Origin: Shewanella glacialipiscicola
GTDB lineage: Bacteria > Pseudomonadota > Gammaproteobacteria > Enterobacterales > Shewanellaceae
Direction: 5' to 3'
Assembly: GCF_023283485.1 (NCBI RefSeq)
Contig: NZ_JAKILU010000004.1
Coordinates: 124,001-188,000, forward strand
DNA: 64,000 bases
How positions within the stretch are numbered: the stretch's first letter is position 1; every line of letters starts with the position of its first letter. The notes under the pieces were generated by a model. The model did not search any database, was not told where the DNA came from, and was given only the letters and a program-made list of their open reading frames with translations. The position numbers and the translations under genes are program-made. Shown one piece after another: positions 7,610 through 16,649 of this stretch.

Positions 7610-8428
7610 TTATTGGGTGTTGACCTGAAGATCGGCCCACTTGGTGCCTGGTGCATTATGGTAAAGAGTCGCTAGAACATCGAATGCTCCATCAGACCAA
7701 GAACCAAACTGAGGTTCAAAATGTTGGTACATGCCCATACCGTGAGCTAACTCATGCATTACTGTTTGTGTGTTCCACTTGCAACCGTGGTTATTTCCCA
7801 TATTGGTCCAAATGAGGTTTTCTTTGCTGTAGGTATAACCTGTCTTGTCCCACAGGATTTGTAAAGTACCACTGAAAGGCGCTATGGATGAGTTAGCACA
7901 CATGTTCTGGGCACTGTTGGAATATTGCTTATCATAGTAGCCAGAATCAATTGAAAGAATCATACCACCTTCTGATAAGTTATTTTGTGCCATGAAAAAG
8001 GCTTTATCAAAAGTACCATTACCAATATTTTCATCGGACGCATTTGTATCCCGATATTGCTGTACGTCCCAGGTCAGTATTTTAAAATCGGTGAAAATAT
8101 CACCTAGACGTGACTCTAATTGGGCGACACCATCAATCAATGTTTGAGGCGGATTAGCACCATCAATCGAGACAAAGTATAAGGGGATTTGATTTTCTGT
8201 AGACCAACGCAAAACACCATCACTTAGATAGTAAGTGACTGCCTCCGGTGTTTTCATTAACAGTTCACTAGCCACACTATCTGGATAATGTTGATTGGCT
8301 GAATTTGTGTCCTTAACCAATGAGAGTACCTGTTCAGTCGTTAGGTTCTCTGCATTATCATCGCTACCACCACAAGCTGTTAAGGCGATAACCGAGGCTG
8401 ATAAAAGAGTTAGTGCTAATGCTTTCAT
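7610..8428 (-). CDS. Putative metzincin-type zinc metalloprotease lipoprotein
   Basis: Protein of 272 residues with a lipoprotein signal peptide (lipobox LTAC, lipidated Cys at residue 19, then GGSDD). Near the C-terminus HELAHGMGMYQH fits the metzincin zinc signature HExxHxxGxxxH, preceded by MHE and followed by DVLATLY, a possible Met-turn-equivalent region without the methionine. The catalytic Glu and all three His ligands are present. It is probably anchored in the outer membrane facing the periplasm or surface; the Asp after GGS does not decide sorting with certainty. The family is otherwise unrecognised and the substrate is unknown. The ribosome site is weak. Confidence 0.7.
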   Translation of the reverse strand: MKALALTLLSASVIALTACGGSDDNAENLTTEQVLSLVKDTNSANQHYPDSVASELLMKTPEAVTYYLSDGVLRWSTENQIPLYFVSIDGANPPQTLIDGVAQLESRLGDIFTDFKILTWDVQQYRDTNASDENIGNGTFDKAFFMAQNNLSEGGMILSIDSGYYDKQYSNSAQNMCANSSIAPFSGTLQILWDKTGYTYSKENLIWTNMGNNHGCKWNTQTVMHELAHGMGMYQHFEPQFGSWSDGAFDVLATLYHNAPGTKWADLQVNTQ

Positions 8429-8495
8429 TATTTTATTTCATGTTGTTCAATGATTGAGATGCGGGTAGTGTATATTTTTGTTTTATAAAAACAAG

Positions 8496-8534
8496 TTGTT
8501 AGGTTTTTTTTTAACACTGTTATTGTTAGGTTTT
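8496..8534. repeat. Direct repeat in divergent promoter region
   Basis: TTGTTAGGTTTT occurs twice (8496-8507 and 8523-8534), 27 bases apart, in the 277-base gap between the metalloprotease gene and the divergent M16 operon. Nothing else is evident in this gap. The function is unknown. Confidence 0.35.
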
Positions 8535-8705
8535 GCGCTATCCAGCGCTTAGGCTAGGCCTTGTTTTTGCCATCCGCTTCAATACCTTTGGCAATCATGG
8601 CAATACTTGAGCTTACAAATAATTGGCTTAGGCTTAGATATTTGTACTTGATTTGTTAAATGATTTGCTTTCATATGTGGATATTTACAGCAAGGAGCGA
8701 ACAAG

Positions 8706-10037
8706 ATGAAGCGCACGCTATCGGCTCTGATGTTGGCCATGGGGCTTTTGAGTCCCCTAAGCCAGGCACAGGCCACCACGGCAGAAGACATTAAGAGTTT
8801 CACGCTAGATAACGGCATGAAAATCATGGTGCTAGAAGATGCCTCTATTCCCAATGCCAACATGTATTTGTTTTGGAAAGTCGGTTCACGTAACGAAGTG
8901 CCCGGCATTACCGGTATTTCGCACTTTTTCGAGCACATGATGTTTAACGGTTCTAAAAAGTACGGCCCGAAAATGTTCGACCGTACTATGGAGGCCGCAG
9001 GTGGCGCGAACAATGCGTATACCACTGAAGACATGACGGTTTATACCGATTGGTTTCCCGCCAATGCGCTCGAAACTATGTTCGATCTCGAAGCCGACCG
9101 TATCGCTAACTTAGATATCAACCAAACTATGGTCGATAGTGAGCGTGGCGTAGTGCAGTCGGAGCGTTCCACTGGCTTAGAAAACTCTAACTGGAATGCC
9201 CTCGAAGGCGAAATTAAAGGCGTGGCATTTTTAGCGCACCCCTATTCTTGGTCGGTTATCGGCCATGAGTCAGATATCGCCGCTTGGACGCTGGAAGATT
9301 TAGTCCAGTACCATAAAACCTATTACGCACCGAACAATGCAGTGGTGGTGATTGCCGGTGATGTAAAGCTTGCGCAAGTTAAAGCCTTGGCCGACAAGTA
9401 CTTTGCGCCTATTCCGGCACAAACTCCGCCTAAAGCGATTCGTACCGTTGAACCTGAACAAAAGGGTGAGCGTCGTACTTTTGTGCAAAAGGCGTCGGTG
9501 AGCACTCCTAATGTCATGTTGGCTTACCATATTCCGGCGGCGACTCACGCAGATTTTTATGCGCTGGATTTATTAAGCTCTATTTTAAGTCAAGGTAATA
9601 GCTCGCGTTTTTATCAATCCCTGGTTGATAAACAAGTGGCGTTAGAAGCGCAAACCTACATGCCGATGTCGGTCGACCCGAACCTCTTCTATGTGATGGG
9701 CGTTGCCACGCCTGAGGTGAAAGCTTCAACATTGGAGCGCGCGCTGATTGAACAAATTGATGCGATTGCGACGAATGGTGTTACTCAGCAAGAACTGGAT
9801 AAAGTTAAAAATATCAAGTTGATGGATTTTTATCGTTCGATGGAAACCATTAATGGTAAGGCCAATACTATAGGCACCTATGAGATGTATTTTGGCAATT
9901 ACGATAAGTTATTTAATGCGCCAGAAGCCTATAATCAGGTGACAAGCGCGGATATTCAACGTGTTGCCCAAACCTATTTACGTAAATCGAATCGCACTGT
10001 AGCTGTGCTGGCGGCAACCGAGGAGTCTTCTCAATGA
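8706..10037 (+). CDS. M16 (pitrilysin/insulinase) zinc metallopeptidase, catalytic member
   Basis: Protein of 443 residues with a Sec signal peptide (cleavage near AQA-TTA). The inverted zinc motif HFFEH (HxxEH), with downstream glutamates in the following helix, marks a catalytically active M16 peptidase; the rest is the two-lobed M16 fold. It is exported, probably periplasmic, and likely degrades peptides or processes a protein. AAGGAG lies about 8 bases before the ATG. Its stop overlaps the start of the next M16 gene (ATGA), so the two are translationally coupled and probably form a heterodimer like other active/inactive M16 pairs. Confidence 0.9.
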   Translation: MKRTLSALMLAMGLLSPLSQAQATTAEDIKSFTLDNGMKIMVLEDASIPNANMYLFWKVGSRNEVPGITGISHFFEHMMFNGSKKYGPKMFDRTMEAAGGANNAYTTEDMTVYTDWFPANALETMFDLEADRIANLDINQTMVDSERGVVQSERSTGLENSNWNALEGEIKGVAFLAHPYSWSVIGHESDIAAWTLEDLVQYHKTYYAPNNAVVVIAGDVKLAQVKALADKYFAPIPAQTPPKAIRTVEPEQKGERRTFVQKASVSTPNVMLAYHIPAATHADFYALDLLSSILSQGNSSRFYQSLVDKQVALEAQTYMPMSVDPNLFYVMGVATPEVKASTLERALIEQIDAIATNGVTQQELDKVKNIKLMDFYRSMETINGKANTIGTYEMYFGNYDKLFNAPEAYNQVTSADIQRVAQTYLRKSNRTVAVLAATEESSQ

Positions 10038-11527
10038 AATCTACAGTAGTGAAATCGATGGCAGCGAAATCGACAGCAATGAAATTACTTAAGATGGCAT
10101 CACCTAGGAAACCCTCTAAGTTAATGGCCGCATTAGCCCTAGGCACAAGTTTGGCTTTAGTGGGTTGTGCTACTACATCGGCGCCAAAACGGGTTGATAC
10201 TGGCAGCTTTGTGATGCCAAGTTATGACAAGTTCGTACTGGATAATGGCTTAACCGTGTATTTAATGCCGCAGCGCGAAGTACCATTAATTACTTTAAAT
10301 GCCGTGGTGCGTGCGGGTGCAGTCAATGACACTACCGCAGGCGTAGCGCAAATGACGGCGGAAGGCTTACTGTTAGGTGCGGCGGGTAAATCTAAGGCAG
10401 ATATCGAGCAACAAATAGATTTTCTCGGTGCAAGTTTAGGTGCTGAAGCGGATAAAGAAGGTAGCTATCTTAGCGCCGATTTTATGGCGAAAGATACTGA
10501 TGTCATGCTGAGTTTATTTAGTGCGGCGATGTTAACGCCAGACTTTGATGTCGCCGAGTTTGATAAACTCAAGCAGCGCGCCATTGCGGGTTTGCAGCAA
10601 GATAAAGAAAGCCCGCGTGCGGTGATTGGGCGTTACTTCGATAAGCTAGTGTTCGGCGCCCATCCTTATGGGAATGCGGCTTCGGGTAATAGTGAATCGC
10701 TTGAACAAGTAACTGTGTCGCAACTGCGTGCTTTCCATAAGAGTTACTACCAACCAGCCAATACTGCGATTACTGTGGTGGGGGACTTTGATATTGCCGC
10801 CATGAAGGCCAAGCTGACGCAAACCTTTGGTCAGTGGCAGGGCAGTGAAAAGCTAGTGCAGCCTGACTTAAACCAAGGCTTACCTCAGTTGACTACAGCT
10901 AAAGTTTTGCTGGTGGATAAACCCGATGCCATCGAAACCACGTTCGTGATCGGCGGTTTAGGTATTAGCCGTGACAACCCAGACTATGTGGGTTTAACCG
11001 TAGTGAACACTATTTTAGGTGGCCGTTTTACCTCTTGGCTTAACGATGAGCTGCGGGTAAACGCTGGCTTAACCTATGGTGCGCGCTCAGGTTTTACGCC
11101 GTATACCGATGCAGGTGTGTTTACCATTAGCACTTTCACTAAGACGGAAACCACCCAAGAAGCAATGGATTTAGCTTTAAAAACCTATGCTCGTTTGTGG
11201 GAGAAAGGCGTTGATCAAGCCACCTTATATTCGGCTAAAGCTTATGTGAAAGGCCAGTTTCCACCTAAGTTTGAAACATCAGGTCAGCTAGCCGGGCTCT
11301 TGTCAGGCATGTATCTGTATGGTTTTGATGATAAGTTTATCAATGAGTTTCAAGCTAAGGTCGATGGTTTAACCTTAGAAGAAACCCAAAGGTTAGTTAA
11401 GGCTTACTTTCCGCAAAAAAATCTACAATTTGTGTTGATTGGCAATGCCGCTAAAATAGCACCCATCGCCGCTAAATACGGCACAGTGCACACAGTGGAT
11501 ATTAATGCCACAGGGTTTGGTCAGTAA
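10034..11527 (+). CDS. M16 peptidase-like lipoprotein lacking the zinc motif
   Basis: M16-family protein of 497 residues. In the position where the active partner has HFFEH this protein reads GVAQMTAEG, so the zinc-binding and catalytic residues are missing. It is presumably the non-catalytic, substrate-binding subunit. A lipobox (ALVGC, Cys about residue 45) follows an unusually long, Lys-rich N-region. An internal start such as M16 (MKLLKM) would give a more ordinary signal peptide, but the ATGA overlap with the upstream gene supports the listed start. The signal would tether the heterodimer to a membrane. Confidence 0.85.
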   Translation: MKSTVVKSMAAKSTAMKLLKMASPRKPSKLMAALALGTSLALVGCATTSAPKRVDTGSFVMPSYDKFVLDNGLTVYLMPQREVPLITLNAVVRAGAVNDTTAGVAQMTAEGLLLGAAGKSKADIEQQIDFLGASLGAEADKEGSYLSADFMAKDTDVMLSLFSAAMLTPDFDVAEFDKLKQRAIAGLQQDKESPRAVIGRYFDKLVFGAHPYGNAASGNSESLEQVTVSQLRAFHKSYYQPANTAITVVGDFDIAAMKAKLTQTFGQWQGSEKLVQPDLNQGLPQLTTAKVLLVDKPDAIETTFVIGGLGISRDNPDYVGLTVVNTILGGRFTSWLNDELRVNAGLTYGARSGFTPYTDAGVFTISTFTKTETTQEAMDLALKTYARLWEKGVDQATLYSAKAYVKGQFPPKFETSGQLAGLLSGMYLYGFDDKFINEFQAKVDGLTLEETQRLVKAYFPQKNLQFVLIGNAAKIAPIAAKYGTVHTVDINATGFGQ

Positions 11528-11576
11528 ACTAAAGCTGCGTGCGCAAAACTTAAGTCTTTGCCTTAGTTATCAATTT

Positions 11577-11608
11577 AAAAGGTCTGCATTGCAGACCTTT
11601 TACTTTTT
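11577..11608 (+). terminator. Terminator of the M16 pair
   Basis: An 11-bp stem (AAAAGGTCTGC with GCAGACCTTTT) has a 3-nt loop and is followed by TACTTTTT. It lies 50 bases after the second M16 stop. Confidence 0.88.
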
Positions 11609-11650
11609 GCCCATAGTAAGGATATTAACCATAGGCGTTTAGGTGGGGAA

Positions 11651-12232
11651 ATGCGGTTTAAGCAAAAAGATGGTCCACAAAGGCGGCATTTAAAAATAAG
11701 TCATACAAGACTCAACATCTACTTAGGCGTAGCACTAACTCTTTTTGCCCTACTGCCGACTTCGGCTTTAGCGGCTAAGGTCAGTTTTAAGGAGTTTTGC
11801 CCTCAATTTGTCGGACAGTGGGCGGGTGATTCTGCCAAAGTTGGGGAAATTCCTAAAAAAGTCACAGTCAATGGTTTTTGCTCCCAAGATCAGCGGCAGT
11901 TAATCTTATCTGTGAGTATCGGCACGAGGGCGCCTTTTAGCGAAACTTGGTGGTTTCGGGAACAAGGTTCACAAGTGCTGCTGACCTACTACGACGGTGT
12001 AGCAGAAGATAAACAGCAAGTGTTTAGCTTATATCGTCAAAATGGCGATTATTCACTGCTAGGAGAAGGGATTGTCAGCACACGACCGGCATTGATCCAA
12101 CTACTCTTTGATACCAAAACGCCTGCTGGCGCATGGCTGTGGACGCAAAATATTCAGTATTTAGATGATGATATTGACCGCTATCAGCTATTTCGCGGCA
12201 TAGAGATGACGCCTGTCGCGCCATCTCCTTAA
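11651..12232 (+). CDS. Predicted exported protein of unknown function
   Basis: I do not recognise the family. The protein has 193 residues with a positively charged N-terminus, one hydrophobic segment and a likely cleavage after ALA (about residue 42). The mature part resembles a small beta-rich, lipocalin-like fold by its alternation (FVGQWAGDS, then repeated beta-strand patterns), but that is a guess. Two cysteines, in FCPQF and FCSQD, could form a disulfide. A GGTGGGG ribosome site precedes the ATG. It is a single-gene unit facing trmL. Confidence 0.6.
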   Translation: MRFKQKDGPQRRHLKISHTRLNIYLGVALTLFALLPTSALAAKVSFKEFCPQFVGQWAGDSAKVGEIPKKVTVNGFCSQDQRQLILSVSIGTRAPFSETWWFREQGSQVLLTYYDGVAEDKQQVFSLYRQNGDYSLLGEGIVSTRPALIQLLFDTKTPAGAWLWTQNIQYLDDDIDRYQLFRGIEMTPVAPSP

Positions 12233-12276
12233 TCATTAATTCAGCTTACCCTCAATGGTATTTAACTGAAGTTTGC

Positions 12277-12741
12277 TTACAGTGCGCCTGTAAAATCTAG
12301 CTGACGCCAGGCTTCGTAGCTGATAATCGCCACTGCATTGGAGAGATTGAGGCTACGGCTGGTGGCCGCCATTGGAATACGTAATCGCTGTTCGGTCGGG
12401 ATCGACTCGATAATGGCCATCGGTAAACCGCGGGTTTCTGGGCCAAATAGCAGTACATCATCTTTTGCAAAACGAAGTTCTGAATGTGGGCGACTTCCCT
12501 TAGTGGTACAGGCCATAATGCGCTTGCCCGCCATAGCCTCGAGAAAGGCATCAAAGTTTTTATGCCGAGTGACGTTAGTTAAATCAGCATAATCTAAGCC
12601 GGCTCGACGTAATTTTTTTTCTTCTAAATCAAAACCTAAAGGTTCAATTAAATGCAGTTGGCAGCCATTGTTAGCGCATAAACGAATAATATTGCCTGTA
12701 TTAGGTGCGATTTCTGGCTCATAGAGTGCGATATGGAACAT
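12277..12741 (-). CDS. trmL: tRNA (cytidine/uridine-34-2'-O)-methyltransferase TrmL
   Basis: SPOUT-class methyltransferase of 154 residues, the full length of TrmL (YibK). It methylates the 2'-OH of the wobble nucleotide of tRNA-Leu(CAA/UAA) with S-adenosylmethionine. Signatures are the N-terminal [22 protein letters not shown], the middle GPETRGLP and the trefoil-knot motif RIPM...[12 protein letters not shown] near the C-terminus. It acts as a dimer in the cytoplasm. Confidence 0.95.
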   Translation of the reverse strand: MFHIALYEPEIAPNTGNIIRLCANNGCQLHLIEPLGFDLEEKKLRRAGLDYADLTNVTRHKNFDAFLEAMAGKRIMACTTKGSRPHSELRFAKDDVLLFGPETRGLPMAIIESIPTEQRLRIPMAATSRSLNLSNAVAIISYEAWRQLDFTGAL

Positions 12742-12900
12742 GCTTGCCCGCCTGTAGAAAATGACGGCTGATTATACGGTAAACTGCGCCTAAACGCAGT
12801 GTTTGTCATGCTTATGTTGTTAGGATTCAGACAATGCTTGCTAGTTTATTCGTCTCAAGATAACATATCTCTACATCAAGATACTTCTTAAAGACTCATT

Positions 12901-13758
12901 ATGCCTTTTGTCATAGCCTTGCTCGCCCCGGTATTTTGGGGTACGACTTATGCGTTAGTTAATTTGTATTTACAAGATATGTCGCCTTACTGGGTAGCCG
13001 TATGGCGCGCTTTACCCGCAGGGATTTTGCTGCTGATGCTGCGCCCTCGTTTGCCGACTCTGGCATGGTCAAAGTTATCTTTACTTTCTTTTTGTAATAT
13101 CGGTGCCTTCTTTGCTTTGTTGTTTATTGGGGCTTATCGTTTACCTGGCGCAGTGGCGGGCACATTAGGTGCCACTCTGCCGTTAATTTTCATCATCTTA
13201 GCTTGGGTTATTGACAAAAAACGTCCGGGAATGAAGTGGTTACTATTGGGGTTAATGGGACTTGGTGGGGTAATGTTACTGCTCAACCCTTCAGCGGATC
13301 TTGATCCTATCGGCGTGCTCTGCATGTTGGGGGCGACAACCCTAGTGGCTTTGTCATCCCGCTGGATGCAAAGGTGGGATGTGGGTGACTACTTAGTGCT
13401 GACCGCGTGGCAGTTATTCTTGGGGGGATTGATGTTAATTCCGCTGGCGTGGTTTATGTCTGGTGCGCCACAATTACCAGCGATGCACGTGGTACCTTCA
13501 CTTATTTGGTTAGTAATTGCCAACACCGCGCTAGCCTACTGGGCTTGGTTGTGGTCGATGCGACATTTGGGGCCAGAAATTATGGGTATGGTGGCATTAG
13601 TTAACCCTGTGGTTGCGGTACTATTAGGGGTGTTAATCGTCGGTGAAACGCTTGATTTACGCCAATGGATAGGGATTGGAGTGATTTTATTGTCGCTGTT
13701 GTTGATGAAATTGCCGCAGAGGCTCAGTATCCACCTATTTAAAAATACACCTCGATAA
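12901..13758 (+). CDS. EamA/DMT-family transporter
   Basis: Inner-membrane protein of 285 residues with about 10 hydrophobic segments arranged as two EamA repeats (the first begins PVFWGTTYALVN; the second ends ALVNPVVAVLLGVLIVGETL). The family exports metabolites and amino acids; the substrate is not deducible. The LysR gene starts 27 bases downstream on the same strand and may be cotranscribed. Confidence 0.88.
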   Translation: MPFVIALLAPVFWGTTYALVNLYLQDMSPYWVAVWRALPAGILLLMLRPRLPTLAWSKLSLLSFCNIGAFFALLFIGAYRLPGAVAGTLGATLPLIFIILAWVIDKKRPGMKWLLLGLMGLGGVMLLLNPSADLDPIGVLCMLGATTLVALSSRWMQRWDVGDYLVLTAWQLFLGGLMLIPLAWFMSGAPQLPAMHVVPSLIWLVIANTALAYWAWLWSMRHLGPEIMGMVALVNPVVAVLLGVLIVGETLDLRQWIGIGVILLSLLLMKLPQRLSIHLFKNTPR

Positions 13759-13785
13759 CAATTTGTTGGGATAACTGAGTCATAG

Positions 13786-14721
13786 ATGCAAAAAAGACTA
13801 GATCTAAATTTACTGCCCGTACTTGAAATCCTGCTAGAGGAGCGCAGCGTTACCGCAGCGGCAGCTCGTTTGCATTTAAGCCAATCAGCGGTCAGTAAAC
13901 AGCTGACTCGTCTTAGGGAAGTATTTGATGATCCGTTGTTTGAGCGAACGGCCTATGGTCTTAAACCCACACCTAAGGCGTTATCCCTTGCACCTGAGTT
14001 ACGCCAATGCCTACAACAATTAGCCCAATTTACGCGGCCAGATACCTTTGAGCCCGCTTTAAGTCAGCGCCAATTTAGAATGCATTTAGTCGAGACTACT
14101 TACTCGCTCACTCTGCCTTATTTTATGCCTGAGTTGCTGATACAGGCGCCGAGTGTGAGTATTAATTGCCAAACGTGGCGCCTCGATACCATGGACAGAT
14201 TACTGCGTTGTGATATTGATTTAGCGATTGGTTGTCGTGAATGGGATGAGCGTTCGCCGATGCATGTAAATGATATGTCAGACGATCTGTCTTATGTCGA
14301 ATTAGTACAAGATTACTCAGTATGTTTAATGCGCCGTGATCATCCCGCGTTAAAGCAGGAGTGGAATTTAGAAACTTTTTTGAGTTATCGCCAGTTACAG
14401 GTGGCTTTTGGTGGCCTAGAGCATTGGTTGCTGGACGATGTATTACAGCTTGAAGGACGTAAGCGCGATATTGCAGTGCACATGACCGATTTTCAGAGCG
14501 CACTGACCCTGTGTGAACAAAGCGATTTAATTCTCTGCGCGCCCTCGCGTTATGCCTTAACCTTGATGAAATCCTTTGATCTGCAATATTTACCTTCGCC
14601 TATTCACTTGATCCCCGGCGCTTACTTGCTGATGTGGCACAAACATTTTGAACACGATCTTAGCCATAAATGGCTGCGAGAGTTGATCATTAGCCGAGTT
14701 CAGCAGTCACTTATCGTTTAG
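13786..14721 (+). CDS. LysR-family transcriptional regulator
   Basis: Protein of 311 residues with an N-terminal winged HTH (ARLHLSQSAVSKQLTRLREVFDDPLFER) followed by a LysR substrate-binding domain. It resembles the NodD/LinR-like branch that begins with (K)RLDLNLLPVLEILLEERSVTAAA. It probably regulates a neighbouring gene, perhaps the EamA exporter just upstream; this is inference from adjacency only. Confidence 0.9.
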   Translation: MQKRLDLNLLPVLEILLEERSVTAAAARLHLSQSAVSKQLTRLREVFDDPLFERTAYGLKPTPKALSLAPELRQCLQQLAQFTRPDTFEPALSQRQFRMHLVETTYSLTLPYFMPELLIQAPSVSINCQTWRLDTMDRLLRCDIDLAIGCREWDERSPMHVNDMSDDLSYVELVQDYSVCLMRRDHPALKQEWNLETFLSYRQLQVAFGGLEHWLLDDVLQLEGRKRDIAVHMTDFQSALTLCEQSDLILCAPSRYALTLMKSFDLQYLPSPIHLIPGAYLLMWHKHFEHDLSHKWLRELIISRVQQSLIV

Positions 14722-14797
14722 GCTTGATTGTATTGATATGACAAGAGTTGATTTTGTTTTAGCTATCAGTACTTACTATCCATTAAACCGAGCTAAC

Positions 14798-14819
14798 AAA
14801 AAGGCCCTCTAAAGGGCCT
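14798..14819 (-). terminator. Terminator of the HemN-like gene
   Basis: The 7-bp GC-rich stem AGGCCCT/AGGGCCT has a 4-nt loop. On the - strand it is followed by TTTTTG, 34 bases after the radical SAM gene's stop. Confidence 0.8.
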
Positions 14820-14853
14820 GTTGAATCTTCATTAACGCCAGCATCAATAAGTG

Positions 14854-16191
14854 TTACATATCACAGGGTTTGAGCGGTTTACGCAACTGGGCGCGCACGT
14901 TATCCATGCCGGAGTAAAACTCTTTCATCATTAATAGACCCATCATCTTACCGTTGTCGGTCACGATCAAATTATCGGGATCCGTTGGGTCATTTTTAAT
15001 TGCGCCAATTAACTTCATTGAGGTCATTTCTTTAAATAAGGCTGTATCTAAATTGACGCCAAAATTATCACGGAAATATTTACGTGATAAACGGCCAGAG
15101 AACATGCCGAGCAAGAAGCGATATTGCATCACGTCTTTTTTGCTGTAGTTCTTTTGCTGCTCAACGCCCATTTTCCCCGCGGCAACGCGCTCTTGGTACT
15201 TACGCAATGAGAAAGTATTGACATAAAGAGTGTCATTTAAAAAGCTGAATGAGCCAGAGCCGACGCCTAAATATTCGTCGTAATCGATAACGTATTCGTC
15301 AAATCCTTCGTTGTCGGTTTTACCAAATGCCCAGGCAGATAATTGATTATATTGGCCATTTAAACTGTTTAAAATTTGGCGATATTGGTTTGCCATCTCT
15401 CCTTGTGGCGCGGCCAGCTTACCTTTAACGCTCTTGCGAGTCTGATGGGTGATCATCAATGGATAAGTGGTAATTTGTCTTGGGTCTAAACGCGACGCCA
15501 TGTCGAGATCATGCTGGATCACTTCATCGGTTTGGCCACGGAAACCAAAAATTAGGTCGACGTTAATAATCGGGAACAGCTCTTTTGCGCCCATAATTTT
15601 GTCGAAGGTTTGTTGACCAGTACCGAATTTTTCCAGCCTGTCGGTCATCTTTAAAATATCATCATTAAAACTTTGCACGCCAATAGACATGCGATCGACT
15701 AAGCCTTTCAGTTGCTTAAATCCTGGGCTGTCTAAATGCTGCGGATCGGACTCGCAGGACACTTCTTTAATGCTGGGGAACAACGTTTTAGCATGCTCGA
15801 TAGTGCGGGCTAATTCATCTTCTAATACTGTGGTAGTACCACCACCAATGTACATAGATTCAAAGTCATAGCCTAATGCTTTAACCATCTCCATTTCTTT
15901 ACGTAGCGAGATAAAATAAGCACGCGCCTTATCTTCCTTAAATATAAAACGATGAAAGGTACAGTAAGAACATAGGGTGTGACAGAAAGGAATATGCGCG
16001 TATAACATGTACTTTTTGCCTTCAACTGGCGCAGGCATCATTTCGGCAGAAATAGTATCAAGACGAAGGTTTTTGTCGACATAATACTGCATCACCCGCT
16101 CCATTGAGCTGAGCATCCAGTTAGGAACGGTAATATTAGCTTGATAAGGCTTAATGATAGCGCTGTTAGGCGTTTGGATAATTGAAGACAT
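14854..16191 (-). CDS. HemN/HemW-like radical SAM protein
   Basis: Protein of 445 residues. AHIPFCHTLCSYCTFHRF carries the CxxxCxxC cluster that holds the radical SAM [4Fe-4S] centre, and IGGGTTTVL is the SAM-binding GGGT region. The layout is that of the coproporphyrinogen III dehydrogenase (HemN) family. The family includes true HemN, the haem chaperone HemW and the anaerobic haem-degrading ChuW/HutW, which is also about 445 residues; I cannot decide among them. No haem-uptake genes are in the window. A CCT-free AGGA ribosome site precedes the ATG. Confidence 0.75.
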   Translation of the reverse strand: MSSIIQTPNSAIIKPYQANITVPNWMLSSMERVMQYYVDKNLRLDTISAEMMPAPVEGKKYMLYAHIPFCHTLCSYCTFHRFIFKEDKARAYFISLRKEMEMVKALGYDFESMYIGGGTTTVLEDELARTIEHAKTLFPSIKEVSCESDPQHLDSPGFKQLKGLVDRMSIGVQSFNDDILKMTDRLEKFGTGQQTFDKIMGAKELFPIINVDLIFGFRGQTDEVIQHDLDMASRLDPRQITTYPLMITHQTRKSVKGKLAAPQGEMANQYRQILNSLNGQYNQLSAWAFGKTDNEGFDEYVIDYDEYLGVGSGSFSFLNDTLYVNTFSLRKYQERVAAGKMGVEQQKNYSKKDVMQYRFLLGMFSGRLSRKYFRDNFGVNLDTALFKEMTSMKLIGAIKNDPTDPDNLIVTDNGKMMGLLMMKEFYSGMDNVRAQLRKPLKPCDM

Positions 16192-16649
16192 GACTATTCC
16201 TATCTGAGAGTGCTAACCGTAAATACCAGAATTGCTTTAGGTAATTCACGACCACCTAGCGTAGTTAGACTAACGGGTATGCGGCTAATAAAATGTGAAC
16301 TGGTTACAAGTTACGGCTTCCTAACATATAAATCACGGTGTTTTGTTAAGCAGATCATGTTTTAGTGATCTGCAATGCATTTTTTAATAATAAGTGGTTC
16401 AAAAGGGATGCTTAAAATAGGGGGCAGCCTGTTTTATTTAACCTAAACTCAGGATAGTGAATGTAGTAACTGATTAATCTTATTACCTTATATACAAAGT
16501 TAACCTAGATAAAGAGACAAATAACCTGTAGAAACGCCTGAGTTCATATTATTTAGTATTAATCCCCCGCAGCTGGCTTGTCTATCTGAGGGGTGGCTGT
16601 CATCATCCGAGCGTTAACTTAACCTCTGCTGTTAAAAAGGCTGGCTATA
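16192..16649. other. Intergenic region between divergent genes
   Basis: This 458-base AT-rich stretch holds the promoters of the HemN-like gene and the BASS transporter. One inverted repeat is visible (CAGATCA 16351-16357 with TGATCTG 16366-16372) followed by GCATTTTTT. I find no credible open reading frame. Confidence 0.5.

Noticed and set aside
10034..11527. Second M16 gene as a pseudogene because the zinc motif is missing
   Set aside because: The frame is complete and full-length, coupled to the active partner; inactive M16 subunits are common.
16351..16390. Inverted repeat plus T-run as a terminator in the HemN/BASS gap
   Set aside because: No + strand gene precedes it; the 7-bp stem is short and an 8-base spacer separates it from the T-run.
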